Positions 1 to 8,327 of a DNA stretch of 64,000 bases are shown here, one piece after another (position 1 is the first letter of the stretch; each line of letters starts with the position of its first letter). The stretch comes from Streptomyces melanogenes (GTDB taxonomy: Bacteria > Actinomycetota > Actinomycetes > Streptomycetales > Streptomycetaceae): the NCBI RefSeq assembly GCF_014649795.1, contig NZ_BMTS01000013.1, forward strand, positions 1 to 64,000, given 5' to 3'. The notes under the pieces were generated by a model. It was not told where the DNA came from, did no database searches, and worked only from the letters and a program-made list of their open reading frames with translations. The translations under genes were made by a program, and so were the position numbers.

Positions 1-91
1 CAGCATGATCCGCCGATACATCATCTGGCGAAACCGTCACGCCGACGACCGGCGCCTACGCGCCGTCGTCGACAGGGCAAACGTCGCCTGA
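1..91 (+). pseudogene. IS630-family transposase, C-terminal fragment
   Basis: An open frame enters from the left edge and stops with TGA at 89-91. The 30 visible residues begin SMIRRYIIWRNRHADDRRLR and end RANVA. A YI.WRN.HA.D.RLR...RANVA tail is what I recall for the C-terminus of IS630/Tc1-type transposases, downstream of the catalytic DDE domain. Only the tail is in the window, so I cannot tell whether the full gene to the left is intact. It borders a patch with an inverted partial gene duplication (640-1419), which fits an insertion-driven rearrangement. Family assignment rests on a short motif and is an inference. Confidence 0.6.
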
Positions 92-183
92 TACGGCACT
101 AGGTGGGGGACCCAGGGCCCTGGGAGCGGACCGCAAGACGGCGCGGGGACCGACTCCCCGCACATACGGCGAAGGGATGAACC

Positions 184-393
184 ATGACCGGACAACCCGC
201 GTACGAGTTCGTCAGCGCGGCAGCCTGCCGTGACCCGAAGGTCGACAACTGCATGGAGGTGGCGACCAACATTCCCGGCGTCGTCGCACTCCGGGAGAGC
301 GCCGTTCCCGGCGTCGTGATCGAGACGACCCCGGAACGCTGGGCAACGTTCGTGGAAGCCGTGCGCACGGGAGAATACGACCTGAGCGCATGA
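184..393 (+). CDS. DUF397 domain protein
   Basis: This 69-residue acidic protein has the DUF397 layout: a central NCMEVA segment near residue 21, a V.LRES stretch in place of the usual VRDS, and a C-terminal TPERWATFVEAVRTGEYD. The family is confined to actinobacteria and is usually encoded just after an XRE-type helix-turn-helix regulator (the WhiJ/BldB-like pairs), where it is thought to act as a partner or antitoxin-like component. No regulator lies upstream here; the 92-183 gap follows a transposase fragment, so this may be an orphan left by rearrangement. ATG at 184 follows a GAAGGG ribosome-binding site. Family call is firm; role is inferred. Confidence 0.8.
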   Translation: MTGQPAYEFVSAAACRDPKVDNCMEVATNIPGVVALRESAVPGVVIETTPERWATFVEAVRTGEYDLSA

Positions 394-407
394 CCTAGGA
401 GGCGTCC

Positions 408-581
408 GTGGAGCCCTGCCCCCGCTGCGGCAGCGAGAGCACGCCCGACCCGGAGAACGGGCTCCTCTGGTGCTTCCGATGCCTCTGGTTCTTCCGGACC
501 GATCCGGACCAGTGCAGAGGCGGGAGCCGCCTGGAACGCTTCACGAACACCCGCGCGCCCTACCCGGTGCGCAAGCACTGA
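408..581 (+). CDS. Small zinc-ribbon-like protein, 57 aa
   Basis: A GTG start at 408 sits 3 bases after an AGGAGG ribosome-binding site and opens a 57-codon frame. The product has two CxxC knuckles, CPRCG at residues 4-8 and CFRC near residues 23-26, about 17 residues apart, followed by an aromatic WFF and a basic tail. This is the pattern of a small treble-clef or zinc-ribbon domain that binds one zinc. It begins 15 bases after the DUF397 gene, so the two are probably cotranscribed. Function unknown; a nucleic-acid or protein-binding accessory role is only a guess. Confidence 0.6.
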   Translation: MEPCPRCGSESTPDPENGLLWCFRCLWFFRTDPDQCRGGSRLERFTNTRAPYPVRKH

Positions 582-672
582 GAGCCCCGGCTCCCCCGCC
601 TCTCCCAATGGCGGAGGCGCCGGGGCTTTCCGCTGCCCCGTGAGCCGCCAGAACGGCCGTTCGTCCCGGACA

Positions 673-1032
673 ATGGGTCGTGTGTTGGAGATGACGCGCG
701 ACGCCTTCGAAGAGCTGGTCAGTGACGCTCTGGACAAGATCCCGCCGGAGCTGACCAGGCTGATGGACAACGTGGCCGTGTTCGTGGAGGACGAACCCGA
801 CGCCTCCGACCCGGAGCTACTGGGGCTCTACGAGGGGACTCCGCTCACCGACCGTGGCGAGTGGTACGCGGCCGTGCTGCCGGACCGGATCACGATCTAC
901 ATGGGCCCGACCCTGCGCTACTGCGAGACCACCGAAGACGTGGTTCACGAGGTCTCCGTGACAGTGGTCCACGAGATCGCCCACCACTTCGGCATCGAGG
1001 ACGAACGGCTCCACGAACTGGGCTGGGGCTGA
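673..1032 (+). CDS. Zincin-like metallopeptidase family protein (intact copy)
   Basis: The protein carries HEIAHHFGIEDERLHELGW at its C-terminus, the HExxH zinc motif of the small zincin-like family (formerly DUF1025) of about 115-125 residues common in actinobacteria. The N-terminal VLEMTRDAFEELVSDALDKIP is also typical. I chose ATG 673 (MGRVLEM); GTG 640 and ATG 691 are alternatives in the same frame. A second, truncated copy lies inverted at 1048-1419 and agrees at about 83% over 98 residues, ending just at the zinc motif. The plus-strand copy is therefore the only one able to bind zinc. Whether the family is proteolytic in vivo is not established. Confidence 0.8.
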   Translation: MGRVLEMTRDAFEELVSDALDKIPPELTRLMDNVAVFVEDEPDASDPELLGLYEGTPLTDRGEWYAAVLPDRITIYMGPTLRYCETTEDVVHEVSVTVVHEIAHHFGIEDERLHELGWG

Positions 1033-1047
1033 TCCGGGGCGGTCTGC

Positions 1048-1419
1048 TCAGGCAGCAGAAGCCACCCGAACGGGCGAATCCCCCCTCGAAGAGGTGTGCG
1101 ACGGGATATCGTGCACGACGGTCACCTCGGTCTCGGCGACCACGTCCTCGCGCGACTCGCACATCCGCAGGGTGGGGCCCCGGTAGATGGTGATCCGGTC
1201 GGGGAGCACGCCCGCGTACCACTCGCCGCGGTCGGTGAGCGGAGTCCCCTCGTAGAGCCCGAGCAGCTCGGGGTCGTCGGGGGCGGGCTCGTCCTCGACG
1301 AACACGGCGACGTTGTCCATCAGCCGCGTCAGCTCCGGCGGGATGCGGTCCAGCGCCTCGGCGACCAGTTCCTCGAACTCCTCGCGCGTCATCTCCAGCA
1401 CGCGGCCATTGTCACGCAT
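1048..1419 (-). pseudogene. Truncated inverted copy of the zincin-like metallopeptidase
   Basis: From ATG 1419 the frame reads MRDNGRVLEMTREEFEELVA and stays collinear with the intact protein at 673-1032 up to VTVVHDI (near 1113). After that the sequence loses all resemblance: PSHTSSRGDSPVRVASAA and stop replace the HHFG...LHELGW end. The first zinc ligand (the H of HExxH) remains, but the glutamate, second histidine and C-terminal helix are gone, so the product cannot bind zinc normally. The divergence point marks a breakpoint, with the intact copy ending 16 bases from this copy's stop. I read this as the resident gene, cut when the left-hand DNA arrived. Confidence 0.75.
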
Positions 1420-1579
1420 GGGGCGCGGGCCCGCCCCGGCCCGCGCCCCGCGCGCGAGCCCCCACCGGCCGCCGACGGGCCCCGACCGGCCCCCGGGAAA
1501 CCGTTTTGGCGATAGCTCCCCGCATCCCATATGCTTCTCACGTCCCCGACGCGCTGCGAAGCGCGCAGGTGGGCCCTTA

Positions 1580-1652
1580 GCCCTCATCGTCTAGTGGCCC
1601 AGGACGCCGCCCTTTCAAGGCGGTAGCACGGGTTCGAATCCCGTTGGGGGCA
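1580..1652 (+). tRNA. tRNA-Glu (TTC)
   Basis: Acceptor arms GCCCTCA (1580-1586) and TGGGGGC (1645-1651) pair with one G-U, the T-arm holds GGTTCGAATCC, and the anticodon TTC is at 1614-1616. First of three tRNA genes in a row. Confidence 0.96.
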
Positions 1653-1691
1653 CGCTTTACCGTGTGCGAGACTAGTGCTCGCACATTGCTT

Positions 1692-1766
1692 GGTCCTGTG
1701 GAGCAGTTTGGAGTGCTCGCCACCCTGTCAAGGTGGAGGCCGCGGGTTCAAATCCCGTCAGGACCG
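1692..1766 (+). tRNA. tRNA-Asp (GTC), copy 1
   Basis: Acceptor GGTCCTG (1692-1698) pairs with CAGGACC (1759-1765); anticodon GTC at 1727-1729; T-loop GGTTCAAATCC. The gene is identical base for base to a second tRNA-Asp at 8095-8169. Confidence 0.96.
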
Positions 1767-1791
1767 CTGAAGTTCCGCGAGGAACTTCGTG

Positions 1792-1864
1792 GCTGGGTAG
1801 CTCAGTTGGTACGAGCGATCGCCTGAAAAGCGATAGGTCGCCGGTTCGACCCCGGCCCCAGCCA
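1792..1864 (+). tRNA. tRNA-Phe (GAA)
   Basis: Acceptor GGCTGGG (1792-1798) pairs with CCCAGCC (1857-1863); anticodon GAA at 1825-1827; T-loop GGTTCGACCCC. Last gene of the Glu-Asp-Phe cluster, followed at once by a terminator hairpin. Confidence 0.96.
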
Positions 1865-1870
1865 CAAGAG

Positions 1871-1899
1871 AAGGGCCCCGTCCACTGGACGGGGCCCTT
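1871..1899. terminator. Bidirectional terminator after the tRNA cluster
   Basis: AAGGGCCCCGTCCA and its complement TGGACGGGGCCCTT form a near-perfect 14-bp stem. It lies between the tRNA cluster and the convergent ccdA-like gene whose stop is at 1909, so it can serve both strands. Confidence 0.85.
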
Positions 1900-1908
1900 C
1901 CGCGTTCC

Positions 1909-2742
1909 TCACTCCGGCTCGCGCTCCCGGCCGCGCCAGCCGCGTACGCCCAGGACCAGCCCGGCCACCGCCACCACGGCCACGAGCAGCGCCCAGTCCG
2001 GGACGGCGTCGCCGAACGAGCGGGCCCACTTCTCCGCCGCGTACGAGTCGTCCACGTCGAGCAGCCCCGGCAGTGCCGTGGCCCCGTCGTACGCCAGGAA
2101 CAGCGTGCCCAGGGCGATGAAGAACAGGCCCGACAGCAGCGAGGTGGTGTGCAGCTCGAAGCGGCCGAGCTTCACCACCCGGCCGCGCAGCCAGCGGCGA
2201 CGGGCAAGGCCGAAGCGCTCCCACAGCAGCGCCAGCAGGAACAGCGGAGCCGCCATGCCCAGCGCGTACACCGCGAGCAGCAGACCGCCGTAGACCGGGC
2301 TGCCGCTGACCGCCGCCACCGTCAGGACGCTGCCCAGGATCGGCCCGGCGCAGAAGCCCGCCAGGCCGTAGACCGCGCCGAGCGCGTAGACCGAGGCGGC
2401 CGTGGTCGGGCGGATGCGGCCGGACAGCTCGGTCATGCGGCGGCTGGCGAAGCCCATGCCGAGGATCTGGGCGGCGCCGAGCGCGATGATCAGCCAGCCG
2501 CCGAAGAGGACGAGCTGGTCGCGGTGGCCGTAGAAGAGCCGTCCGGCGTACGAGCCCGCCGCGCCCAGCGGGACCAGGGTGGTGGCCAGGCCCGCGTAGA
2601 AGATGCCGGTGCGGGCGAGCAGCCGCGAGGTGGAGTCGATCGAGTACGCGAAGAAGGCCGGGAGCAGCAGTGCGCTGCACGGGCTGAGCAGCGCGAGCAG
2701 GCCGCCCAGGAACGCGGCCAGATAGCCGATGTCCGGGGTCAC
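1909..2742 (-). CDS. CcdA/DsbD-type thiol-disulfide membrane transporter
   Basis: The 277-residue protein is mostly hydrophobic, with about six to seven membrane segments. It has the two cysteines of the CcdA family: LLSPCSALLLP in the first helix (residue 22) and GFCAGPILG about 120 residues later. CcdA-like proteins pass electrons from cytoplasmic thioredoxin to exported thiol oxidoreductases. GTG 2742 overlaps the stop of the upstream DsbA-like gene (GTGA), so the two are translationally coupled, and they form an obvious pair: this protein would reduce the anchored thioredoxin-fold partner. The charged C-terminus after the last helix is short. Family firm, direct partnership inferred from coupling. 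Confidence 0.88.
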   Translation of the reverse strand: MTPDIGYLAAFLGGLLALLSPCSALLLPAFFAYSIDSTSRLLARTGIFYAGLATTLVPLGAAGSYAGRLFYGHRDQLVLFGGWLIIALGAAQILGMGFASRRMTELSGRIRPTTAASVYALGAVYGLAGFCAGPILGSVLTVAAVSGSPVYGGLLLAVYALGMAAPLFLLALLWERFGLARRRWLRGRVVKLGRFELHTTSLLSGLFFIALGTLFLAYDGATALPGLLDVDDSYAAEKWARSFGDAVPDWALLVAVVAVAGLVLGVRGWRGREREPE

Positions 2743-3524
2743 TTTCCGGTCCCCTTCGGGCCGGCGGTCCGCGCGGCCTTGTACGTGGCCGCCTCGTCGA
2801 TGGCCTGCGCGAAGGTGTCCAGCGGCTGGGCCCCGGCCAGCGGGCGGCCGTTGACCACGAACGACGGCGTGGAGGTCGCGCCCAGCCCGTACGCCTCGTC
2901 CTGGTCCTTCTTCACCGCCGCCTTCGCCGCGTCGCCGTCCGCGTCCCGTACGAAACGGTCCAGGTCGGCCACGCCCGCCTCCTTCGCGAGCTCGCGCAGC
3001 CGGTCCGCGCCGAAGCCCTTCTCCTTGGCGCCCTTGGCGTACGCCGCCGTGTGGAACTGCCAGAACCGGCCCTGCTGCCCGGCCGCCCAGGCCGCGCGGG
3101 CCGCGGCCTCCGACTCGGCGCCGAAGATCGGCATGTTGCGCCATTCGATGCGCAGGGTGCCCGCGTCGACGTACTTCTTCACCAGCGCGGGCTCGGTGTC
3201 GCGGGCGAACTTGCCGCAGTACGAGCACTTGAAGTCGGCGTACTCGACCATCACGACGGGCGCGTCCGCGCGGCCCTGGGCCAGCGGGTCCTTGGCGTCG
3301 CGCCGGGCCAGCTTCTCCAGCTCGGGGAAGGTCCCGGCGGGCGGCTCGACGGCGTCGGAGGAGGCGGCGGAGTCGCTCTTCTGAGAACCGGGGGACGTCG
3401 CCTGGTAGGAGGCGACACCGAGCACGACCGCGGCCGCGACCACCGCGGCACCGATCACGAACGGCTTCTTGGACTTGGCCTTCGGCTTGGCCTTGGACGC
3501 AGGGGTGCCCTGGGACTTGGACAT
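2739..3524 (-). CDS. Membrane-anchored DsbA-family thioredoxin-fold protein
   Basis: The 261-residue protein starts with a Lys-rich cytoplasmic stretch, then one membrane anchor at about residues 21-40, then an extracytoplasmic thioredoxin-fold domain with the active site FKCSYCGKFA (Cys100 and Cys103). A cis-proline segment, STPSFVVNG, occurs near residue 220. This is the Thioredoxin_4/DsbA-like arrangement seen in actinobacteria, where such proteins form or isomerise disulfides in exported proteins. The stop codon overlaps the start of the downstream CcdA-like gene. ATG 3524 was chosen because it gives the full positively charged N-terminus. Confidence 0.9.
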   Translation of the reverse strand: MSKSQGTPASKAKPKAKSKKPFVIGAAVVAAAVVLGVASYQATSPGSQKSDSAASSDAVEPPAGTFPELEKLARRDAKDPLAQGRADAPVVMVEYADFKCSYCGKFARDTEPALVKKYVDAGTLRIEWRNMPIFGAESEAAARAAWAAGQQGRFWQFHTAAYAKGAKEKGFGADRLRELAKEAGVADLDRFVRDADGDAAKAAVKKDQDEAYGLGATSTPSFVVNGRPLAGAQPLDTFAQAIDEAATYKAARTAGPKGTGK

Positions 3525-3612
3525 ACGGGTCTCCGTGTACGTACCGCGACAGCGCGGGCTGCGGCGGGAAAAGGGAAGGGGAAAGGGACGGCCGGTCGTG
3601 GTGACCGGCCGC

Positions 3613-3975
3613 CTAGACCCTCAGTACGGAGAGCTCGACGGGTGTGGGGGCGGCGAGGGTGGGGCCGCGTACCGGCGGGGTGCGGTGCTCGGCGGCCTGC
3701 GCGGCGAGCGCGGCCGGGGCGATCCGCTCCCCCACGGCCGGGGCCTGGTCATACGCGGTACGGGCCCGCACCGGCGCGGCCGGGTCGCCGCCCTTGTCCT
3801 GCTTGCCGCCCTGCTTGCAGCCGGGCGAGCTGTCGGAGAGCACGGAGACGGCCGCCGGGGCGTGCGCGCTGGACGCCACCGCCGGCGACGGCCCGCACAG
3901 CAGCACCGTCACCACCCCGAGCACCATCAGCAGCACGGCCGCGAGGCGGCGGTGCGGGGCGTGGGTGCGGGGCAT
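3613..3975 (-). CDS. Small secreted protein, 120 aa, unknown function
   Basis: ATG 3975 begins MPRTHAPHRRLAAVLLMVLG, a Sec-type signal peptide with a basic start, a hydrophobic core to about residue 28 and a likely AVASSA cleavage site. The mature part of about 85 residues has a single cysteine, a Lys/Gly-rich GCKQGGKQDKGGD stretch and a hydrophobic C-terminal PVELSVLRV. It lies upstream of the dsbA-ccdA pair on the same strand and could belong to that unit, but the gap of about 90 bases allows a separate promoter. I recognise no domain. Confidence 0.6.
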   Translation of the reverse strand: MPRTHAPHRRLAAVLLMVLGVVTVLLCGPSPAVASSAHAPAAVSVLSDSSPGCKQGGKQDKGGDPAAPVRARTAYDQAPAVGERIAPAALAAQAAEHRTPPVRGPTLAAPTPVELSVLRV

Positions 3976-4057
3976 GCCCGAAATGGTACGGGCGCGGCGG
4001 GCCCCCGCCGAAATGCGTTCGCCACTGCCGCGCGGCGGGTGAGATCCTGAATCAGGT

Positions 4058-7000
4058 ATGTCTACTTCCTTTGCCGATCTCCAGACCCTGCTGGCCGAGA
4101 TCTCGCTGCGTGACGCCCATCGGCTCGGCCGCCGTCTGGAAGGCGCCCGCCGCATCAAGAAGCCCGAGGCCCGGCAGGCCGTGCTCGACGAGATCGCCGC
4201 CGAGGCCGCGAAGTCCGCCGAGCGCGTCGCCCGGCGGGCCTCCCGCATGCCCGAGGTCACCTACCCCGAGCAGCTCCCGGTCAGCCAGAAGAAGGACGCG
4301 ATCCTGGAGGCGATACGGGACCACCAGGTCGTGATCGTCGCGGGTGAGACCGGCTCCGGCAAGACCACCCAGATCCCCAAGATCTGCATGGAGCTGGGCC
4401 GGGGCGTGCGCGGCATGATCGGGCACACCCAGCCCCGCCGGATCGCGGCCCGCACGGTCGCGGACCGGATCGCGGACGAGCTGAAGACCCCGCTCGGCGA
4501 GGCGGTCGGCTGGAAGGTCCGGTTCACCGACCAGGTCGACCAGGACGCGACCTTCGTCAAGCTGATGACGGACGGCATCCTGCTCGCGGAGATCCAGACG
4601 GACCGCGAGCTGCGCGCGTACGACACGATCATCATCGACGAGGCCCACGAGCGGTCCCTCAACATCGACTTCCTGCTGGGCTATCTGGCCCAGCTGCTGC
4701 CCAAGCGCCCCGACCTGAAGGTCGTCATCACCTCGGCGACCATCGACCCCGAGCGCTTCTCGCGCCACTTCGGGGACGCGCCGATCGTCGAGGTCAGCGG
4801 CCGTACGTATCCGGTCGAGGTGCGCTACCGCCCCCTCCTGGAGGAGGACTCCGAGGACGCCGACCGCGACCAGATCACCGCGATCTGCGACGCCGTCGAC
4901 GAGCTCCAGTCCGAGGGCCCCGGCGACATCCTGGTCTTCCTCTCCGGCGAGCGCGAGATCCGCGACACGGCGGACGCGCTCAACAAGAAGAACCTCCGGT
5001 TCACCGAGGTGCTGCCGCTGTACGCGCGCCTGAGCCACGCCGAGCAGCACCGCGTCTTCCAGCAGCACTCCGGGCGCAGGATCGTTCTCGCGACCAACGT
5101 CGCCGAGACCTCCCTGACCGTCCCGGGCATCAAGTACGTGATCGACCCGGGCACCGCCCGCATCTCCCGCTACAGCCACCGCACCAAGGTGCAGCGGCTG
5201 CCCATCGAGGCGGTCTCGCAGGCCAGCGCCAACCAGCGCAAGGGCCGCTGCGGCCGTACCAGCGACGGCGTCTGCATCCGGCTGTACTCGGAGGACGACT
5301 TCCTCTCCCGGCCGGAGTTCACCGACGCGGAGATCCTCCGCACCAACCTGGCCTCCGTCATCCTCCAGATGACCGCCGCCGGGCTCGGCGACATCGAGAA
5401 GTTCCCCTTCATCGACCCGCCGGACCACCGCAACATCCGCGACGGCGTCCAGCTCCTCCAGGAGCTGCACGCGCTGGACCCGGCGGAGAAGGACCCCCGC
5501 AAGCGGCTGACCCCGATGGGCCGCAAGCTCGCGCAGCTGCCGGTCGACCCGCGGCTGGCCCGGATGGTCCTGGAGGCCGACAAGAACGGCTGTGTCCGCG
5601 AGGTCATGGTCATCGCGGCCGCGCTCTCCATCCAGGACCCGCGCGAGCGCCCGTCCGACAAGCAGACGCAGGCCGACCAGCAGCACGCCCGCTTCAAGGA
5701 CGAGACCAGCGACTTCCTCGCCTTCCTCAACCTGTGGCGGTACGTCCGCGAGCAGCAGAAGGAGCGCGGCTCCTCCAGCTTCCGCCGGATGTGCAAGCAG
5801 GAGTACCTGAACTTCCTGCGCATCCGGGAGTGGCAGGACATCTACTCCCAGCTGCGCACGGTCGCCAAGACCATGGGCATCCACCTCAACGAGGAGGACG
5901 CCCCCGAGCAGTCCGTGCACACCTCGCTGCTCGCCGGTCTCCTCTCGCACATCGGGCTCAAGGACACCGACAAGAACGAGTACCTGGGCGCCCGCAGCGC
6001 CAAGTTCGCGATCTTCCCGGGCTCCGCGCTCTTCAAGAAGCAGCCCAAGGTCGTCATGTCCGCCGAGCTCGTGGAGACCTCCCGCCTGTGGGCGCGGGTC
6101 AACGCGAAGGTCGAGCCCGAGTGGATCGAGCCGCTCGCCCAGCACCTGGTGAAGCGCACCTACAGCGAGCCGCACTGGGAGAAGGACCAGGCCGCGGTGA
6201 TGGCGTACGAGAGGGTCACGCTGTACGGCGTGCCGATCGTCGCCAACCGCAAGGTGAACTACGGCCGCATCGACCCGGAGGCCTCGCGCGAGCTGTTCAT
6301 CCGCAACGCGCTGGTCGAGGGCGACTGGCGCACCCACCACAAGTTCTACGCCGACAACCGCAAGCTCCTGACCGAGGTCGAGGAGCTGGAGCACCGGGCC
6401 CGGCGCCGGGACATCCTGGTCGACGACGAGACGCTCTTCGACTTCTACGACCAGCGGGTGCCCGAACACGTCGTCTCCGGCGCCCACTTCGACTCCTGGT
6501 GGAAGCACAAGCGCCACGACGAGCCGGAGTTCCTGGACTTCGAGCGGGAGATGCTCATCCGGGAGTCGGCGCTCGCCGTCACCAAGGACGACTACCCGGA
6601 CAACTGGCGCCAGGGCCGGCTGAAGTTCAAGGTCACCTACCAGTTCGAGCCGGGCGCGGACGCGGACGGTGTGACCGTCCACATCCCGCTCCAGGTCCTC
6701 AACCAGGTCACCGACGAGGGCTTCGACTGGCAGATCCCGGGCCTGCGCGGCGAGGTCGTCACCGAGCTCATCCGCTCGCTGCCCAAGCCGATCCGCCGCC
6801 ACTACGTGCCCGCGCCGAACTTCGCGACGCGCTTCCTGGACACGGCCGTGCCGTTGCAGGAGCCGCTGCCGGTCACCCTGGCGCGCGAGCTCCAGCGGAT
6901 GGTCGGGGTCCCGGTCACGGCCGACGACTTCGACCTGACGCGCGTCCCTGATCACTTGAAGATCACGTACCGGATCGTCGACGAGCGGCGCCGCAAGCTG

Positions 7001-7990
7001 GCCGAGGACAAGGACCTGGAGGCGCTCAAGCTCCAGCTGCGCCCCAAGGCCCGCCAGGCGCTCTCCCAGGCCGCCGCGGCGGCCGCGCCCTCGGGCGGCG
7101 TCTCCATCGAGCGCACGGGCCTCACGGACTGGACGATCGGCACCCTGACGAAGGTCTTCGAGACCAAGCGCGCGGGCCAGCCGGTGAAGGCGTACCCGGC
7201 GCTGGTCGACTCGGGCGAGACCGTGTCCGTACGGCTCTTCGACACCGAGGCCGAGCAGCAGCAGGCGATGTGGCGCGGCACCCGCAAGCTGATCCTGCTG
7301 AACATCCCGGTGAACCCGGCGAAGTTCGCCTCGGACAAGCTGACCAACCAGCAGAAGCTCGCCCTGTCCCGCAATCCGCACGGCTCCGTCCAGGCGCTCT
7401 TCGACGACTGCGCCATGGCCGCCGCCGACAAGCTGATCGCGGACCACGGGGGCCCGGCGTGGGACGAGGAGTCGTTCCGCAAGCTGTACGACAAGGTGCG
7501 CGCCGACCTGGTGGACGCGACCGTACGGACGGTGGGGCAGGTCCAGCAGATCCTGGCCGCCTGGCAGGCCTGTGAGCGCCGTCTGAAGGCCACGAACAGC
7601 CTGGTCCTGATCAACAACCTGCAGGACGTACGGGAGCAGCTGGCGGCCCTGATGCCGGCCGGCTTCGTGACCGCGACGGGGCTGCGCAGGCTGGCGGACC
7701 TGATGCGCTATCTGGTGGCGGTGGACCGGCGTCTGCAGCAGATGCCGACGTCCGTGCAGCGCGACACCACGCGCATGGAGAAGGTCCACGAGATGCAGGA
7801 CGAGTACGCGTGGCTCCTGGAGCAGATGCCGCAGGGGCGGCCGGTGCCCCGGGAGGTCCTGGACATCCGCTGGATGATCGAGGAGCTGCGGGTGAGCTAC
7901 TTCGCGCACGCCCTGGGCACCGCGTTCCCCGTCTCGGACAAGCGGATCGTGAAGGCGATCGACGCGGCGGTCGCCACGGCGAAGCCCTGA
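4058..7990 (+). CDS. hrpA: ATP-dependent RNA helicase HrpA
   Basis: At 1310 residues this is the usual length for bacterial HrpA. The DEAH-box core is complete: Walker A GETGSGKT at 96-103, DEAH at 195-198 and a SAT motif soon after. The family VI motif near residue 390 (QRKGRCGRTSDG) is also present. A helicase-associated and OB-fold region follows, then the long DUF3418 C-terminal half found only in HrpA. The enzyme unwinds structured RNA using any NTP; E. coli HrpA acts in mRNA processing and in rescue of stalled ribosomes. The gene stands alone between the divergent secreted-protein gene and a tRNA-Asp. No disruption is visible. Confidence 0.97.
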   Translation: MSTSFADLQTLLAEISLRDAHRLGRRLEGARRIKKPEARQAVLDEIAAEAAKSAERVARRASRMPEVTYPEQLPVSQKKDAILEAIRDHQVVIVAGETGSGKTTQIPKICMELGRGVRGMIGHTQPRRIAARTVADRIADELKTPLGEAVGWKVRFTDQVDQDATFVKLMTDGILLAEIQTDRELRAYDTIIIDEAHERSLNIDFLLGYLAQLLPKRPDLKVVITSATIDPERFSRHFGDAPIVEVSGRTYPVEVRYRPLLEEDSEDADRDQITAICDAVDELQSEGPGDILVFLSGEREIRDTADALNKKNLRFTEVLPLYARLSHAEQHRVFQQHSGRRIVLATNVAETSLTVPGIKYVIDPGTARISRYSHRTKVQRLPIEAVSQASANQRKGRCGRTSDGVCIRLYSEDDFLSRPEFTDAEILRTNLASVILQMTAAGLGDIEKFPFIDPPDHRNIRDGVQLLQELHALDPAEKDPRKRLTPMGRKLAQLPVDPRLARMVLEADKNGCVREVMVIAAALSIQDPRERPSDKQTQADQQHARFKDETSDFLAFLNLWRYVREQQKERGSSSFRRMCKQEYLNFLRIREWQDIYSQLRTVAKTMGIHLNEEDAPEQSVHTSLLAGLLSHIGLKDTDKNEYLGARSAKFAIFPGSALFKKQPKVVMSAELVETSRLWARVNAKVEPEWIEPLAQHLVKRTYSEPHWEKDQAAVMAYERVTLYGVPIVANRKVNYGRIDPEASRELFIRNALVEGDWRTHHKFYADNRKLLTEVEELEHRARRRDILVDDETLFDFYDQRVPEHVVSGAHFDSWWKHKRHDEPEFLDFEREMLIRESALAVTKDDYPDNWRQGRLKFKVTYQFEPGADADGVTVHIPLQVLNQVTDEGFDWQIPGLRGEVVTELIRSLPKPIRRHYVPAPNFATRFLDTAVPLQEPLPVTLARELQRMVGVPVTADDFDLTRVPDHLKITYRIVDERRRKLAEDKDLEALKLQLRPKARQALSQAAAAAAPSGGVSIERTGLTDWTIGTLTKVFETKRAGQPVKAYPALVDSGETVSVRLFDTEAEQQQAMWRGTRKLILLNIPVNPAKFASDKLTNQQKLALSRNPHGSVQALFDDCAMAAADKLIADHGGPAWDEESFRKLYDKVRADLVDATVRTVGQVQQILAAWQACERRLKATNSLVLINNLQDVREQLAALMPAGFVTATGLRRLADLMRYLVAVDRRLQQMPTSVQRDTTRMEKVHEMQDEYAWLLEQMPQGRPVPREVLDIRWMIEELRVSYFAHALGTAFPVSDKRIVKAIDAAVATAKP

Positions 7991-8024
7991 CGGCGCCGTG
8001 ACGGACCCATCGCCCTGAGTGAGT

Positions 8025-8054
8025 TCGACCTGACCAGCCGACCTGCTGTACAGT
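8025..8054 (+). promoter_or_regulatory. Probable tRNA-Asp promoter
   Basis: TCGACC (8025-8030) and TACAGT (8049-8054) are separated by 18 bases and end 40 bases before the tRNA, a good fit to a principal sigma factor promoter. Confidence 0.6.
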
Positions 8055-8094
8055 CTCTCTCGCAGCCAAGGAGCAAGCACAGGCTGCGAAACCT

Positions 8095-8169
8095 GGTCCT
8101 GTGGAGCAGTTTGGAGTGCTCGCCACCCTGTCAAGGTGGAGGCCGCGGGTTCAAATCCCGTCAGGACCG
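8095..8169 (+). tRNA. tRNA-Asp (GTC), copy 2
   Basis: Identical over its full length to the tRNA-Asp at 1692-1766: same GGTCCTG/CAGGACC acceptor, GTC anticodon and T-arm. The flanks differ, and this copy has its own promoter and terminator. Confidence 0.96.
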
Positions 8170-8176
8170 CAGTATC

Positions 8177-8212
8177 AAGTGGGCCCCGATTCTTAGGAAT
8201 CGGGGCCCACTT
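8177..8212. terminator. Terminator after tRNA-Asp
   Basis: AAGTGGGCCCCGATTC and its exact complement form a 16-bp stem around a TTAG loop, starting 8 bases after the tRNA. Confidence 0.9.
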
Positions 8213-8327
8213 GGCGTTTCCGGTCCGTTGGCCCTGCGGGCCACTTGGCTTTTGCGGCCGTCTTGACGGGGTCAACCGGCACCGGTACCCAGGGAGAAGG
8301 CAGCGGGCCCCACCCAGGAGGTGGCGC

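Noticed and set aside
184..581. DUF397 and zinc-ribbon genes as a toxin-antitoxin pair
   Set aside because: No XRE partner or recognisable toxin is present, and the zinc-ribbon protein has no toxin motif.
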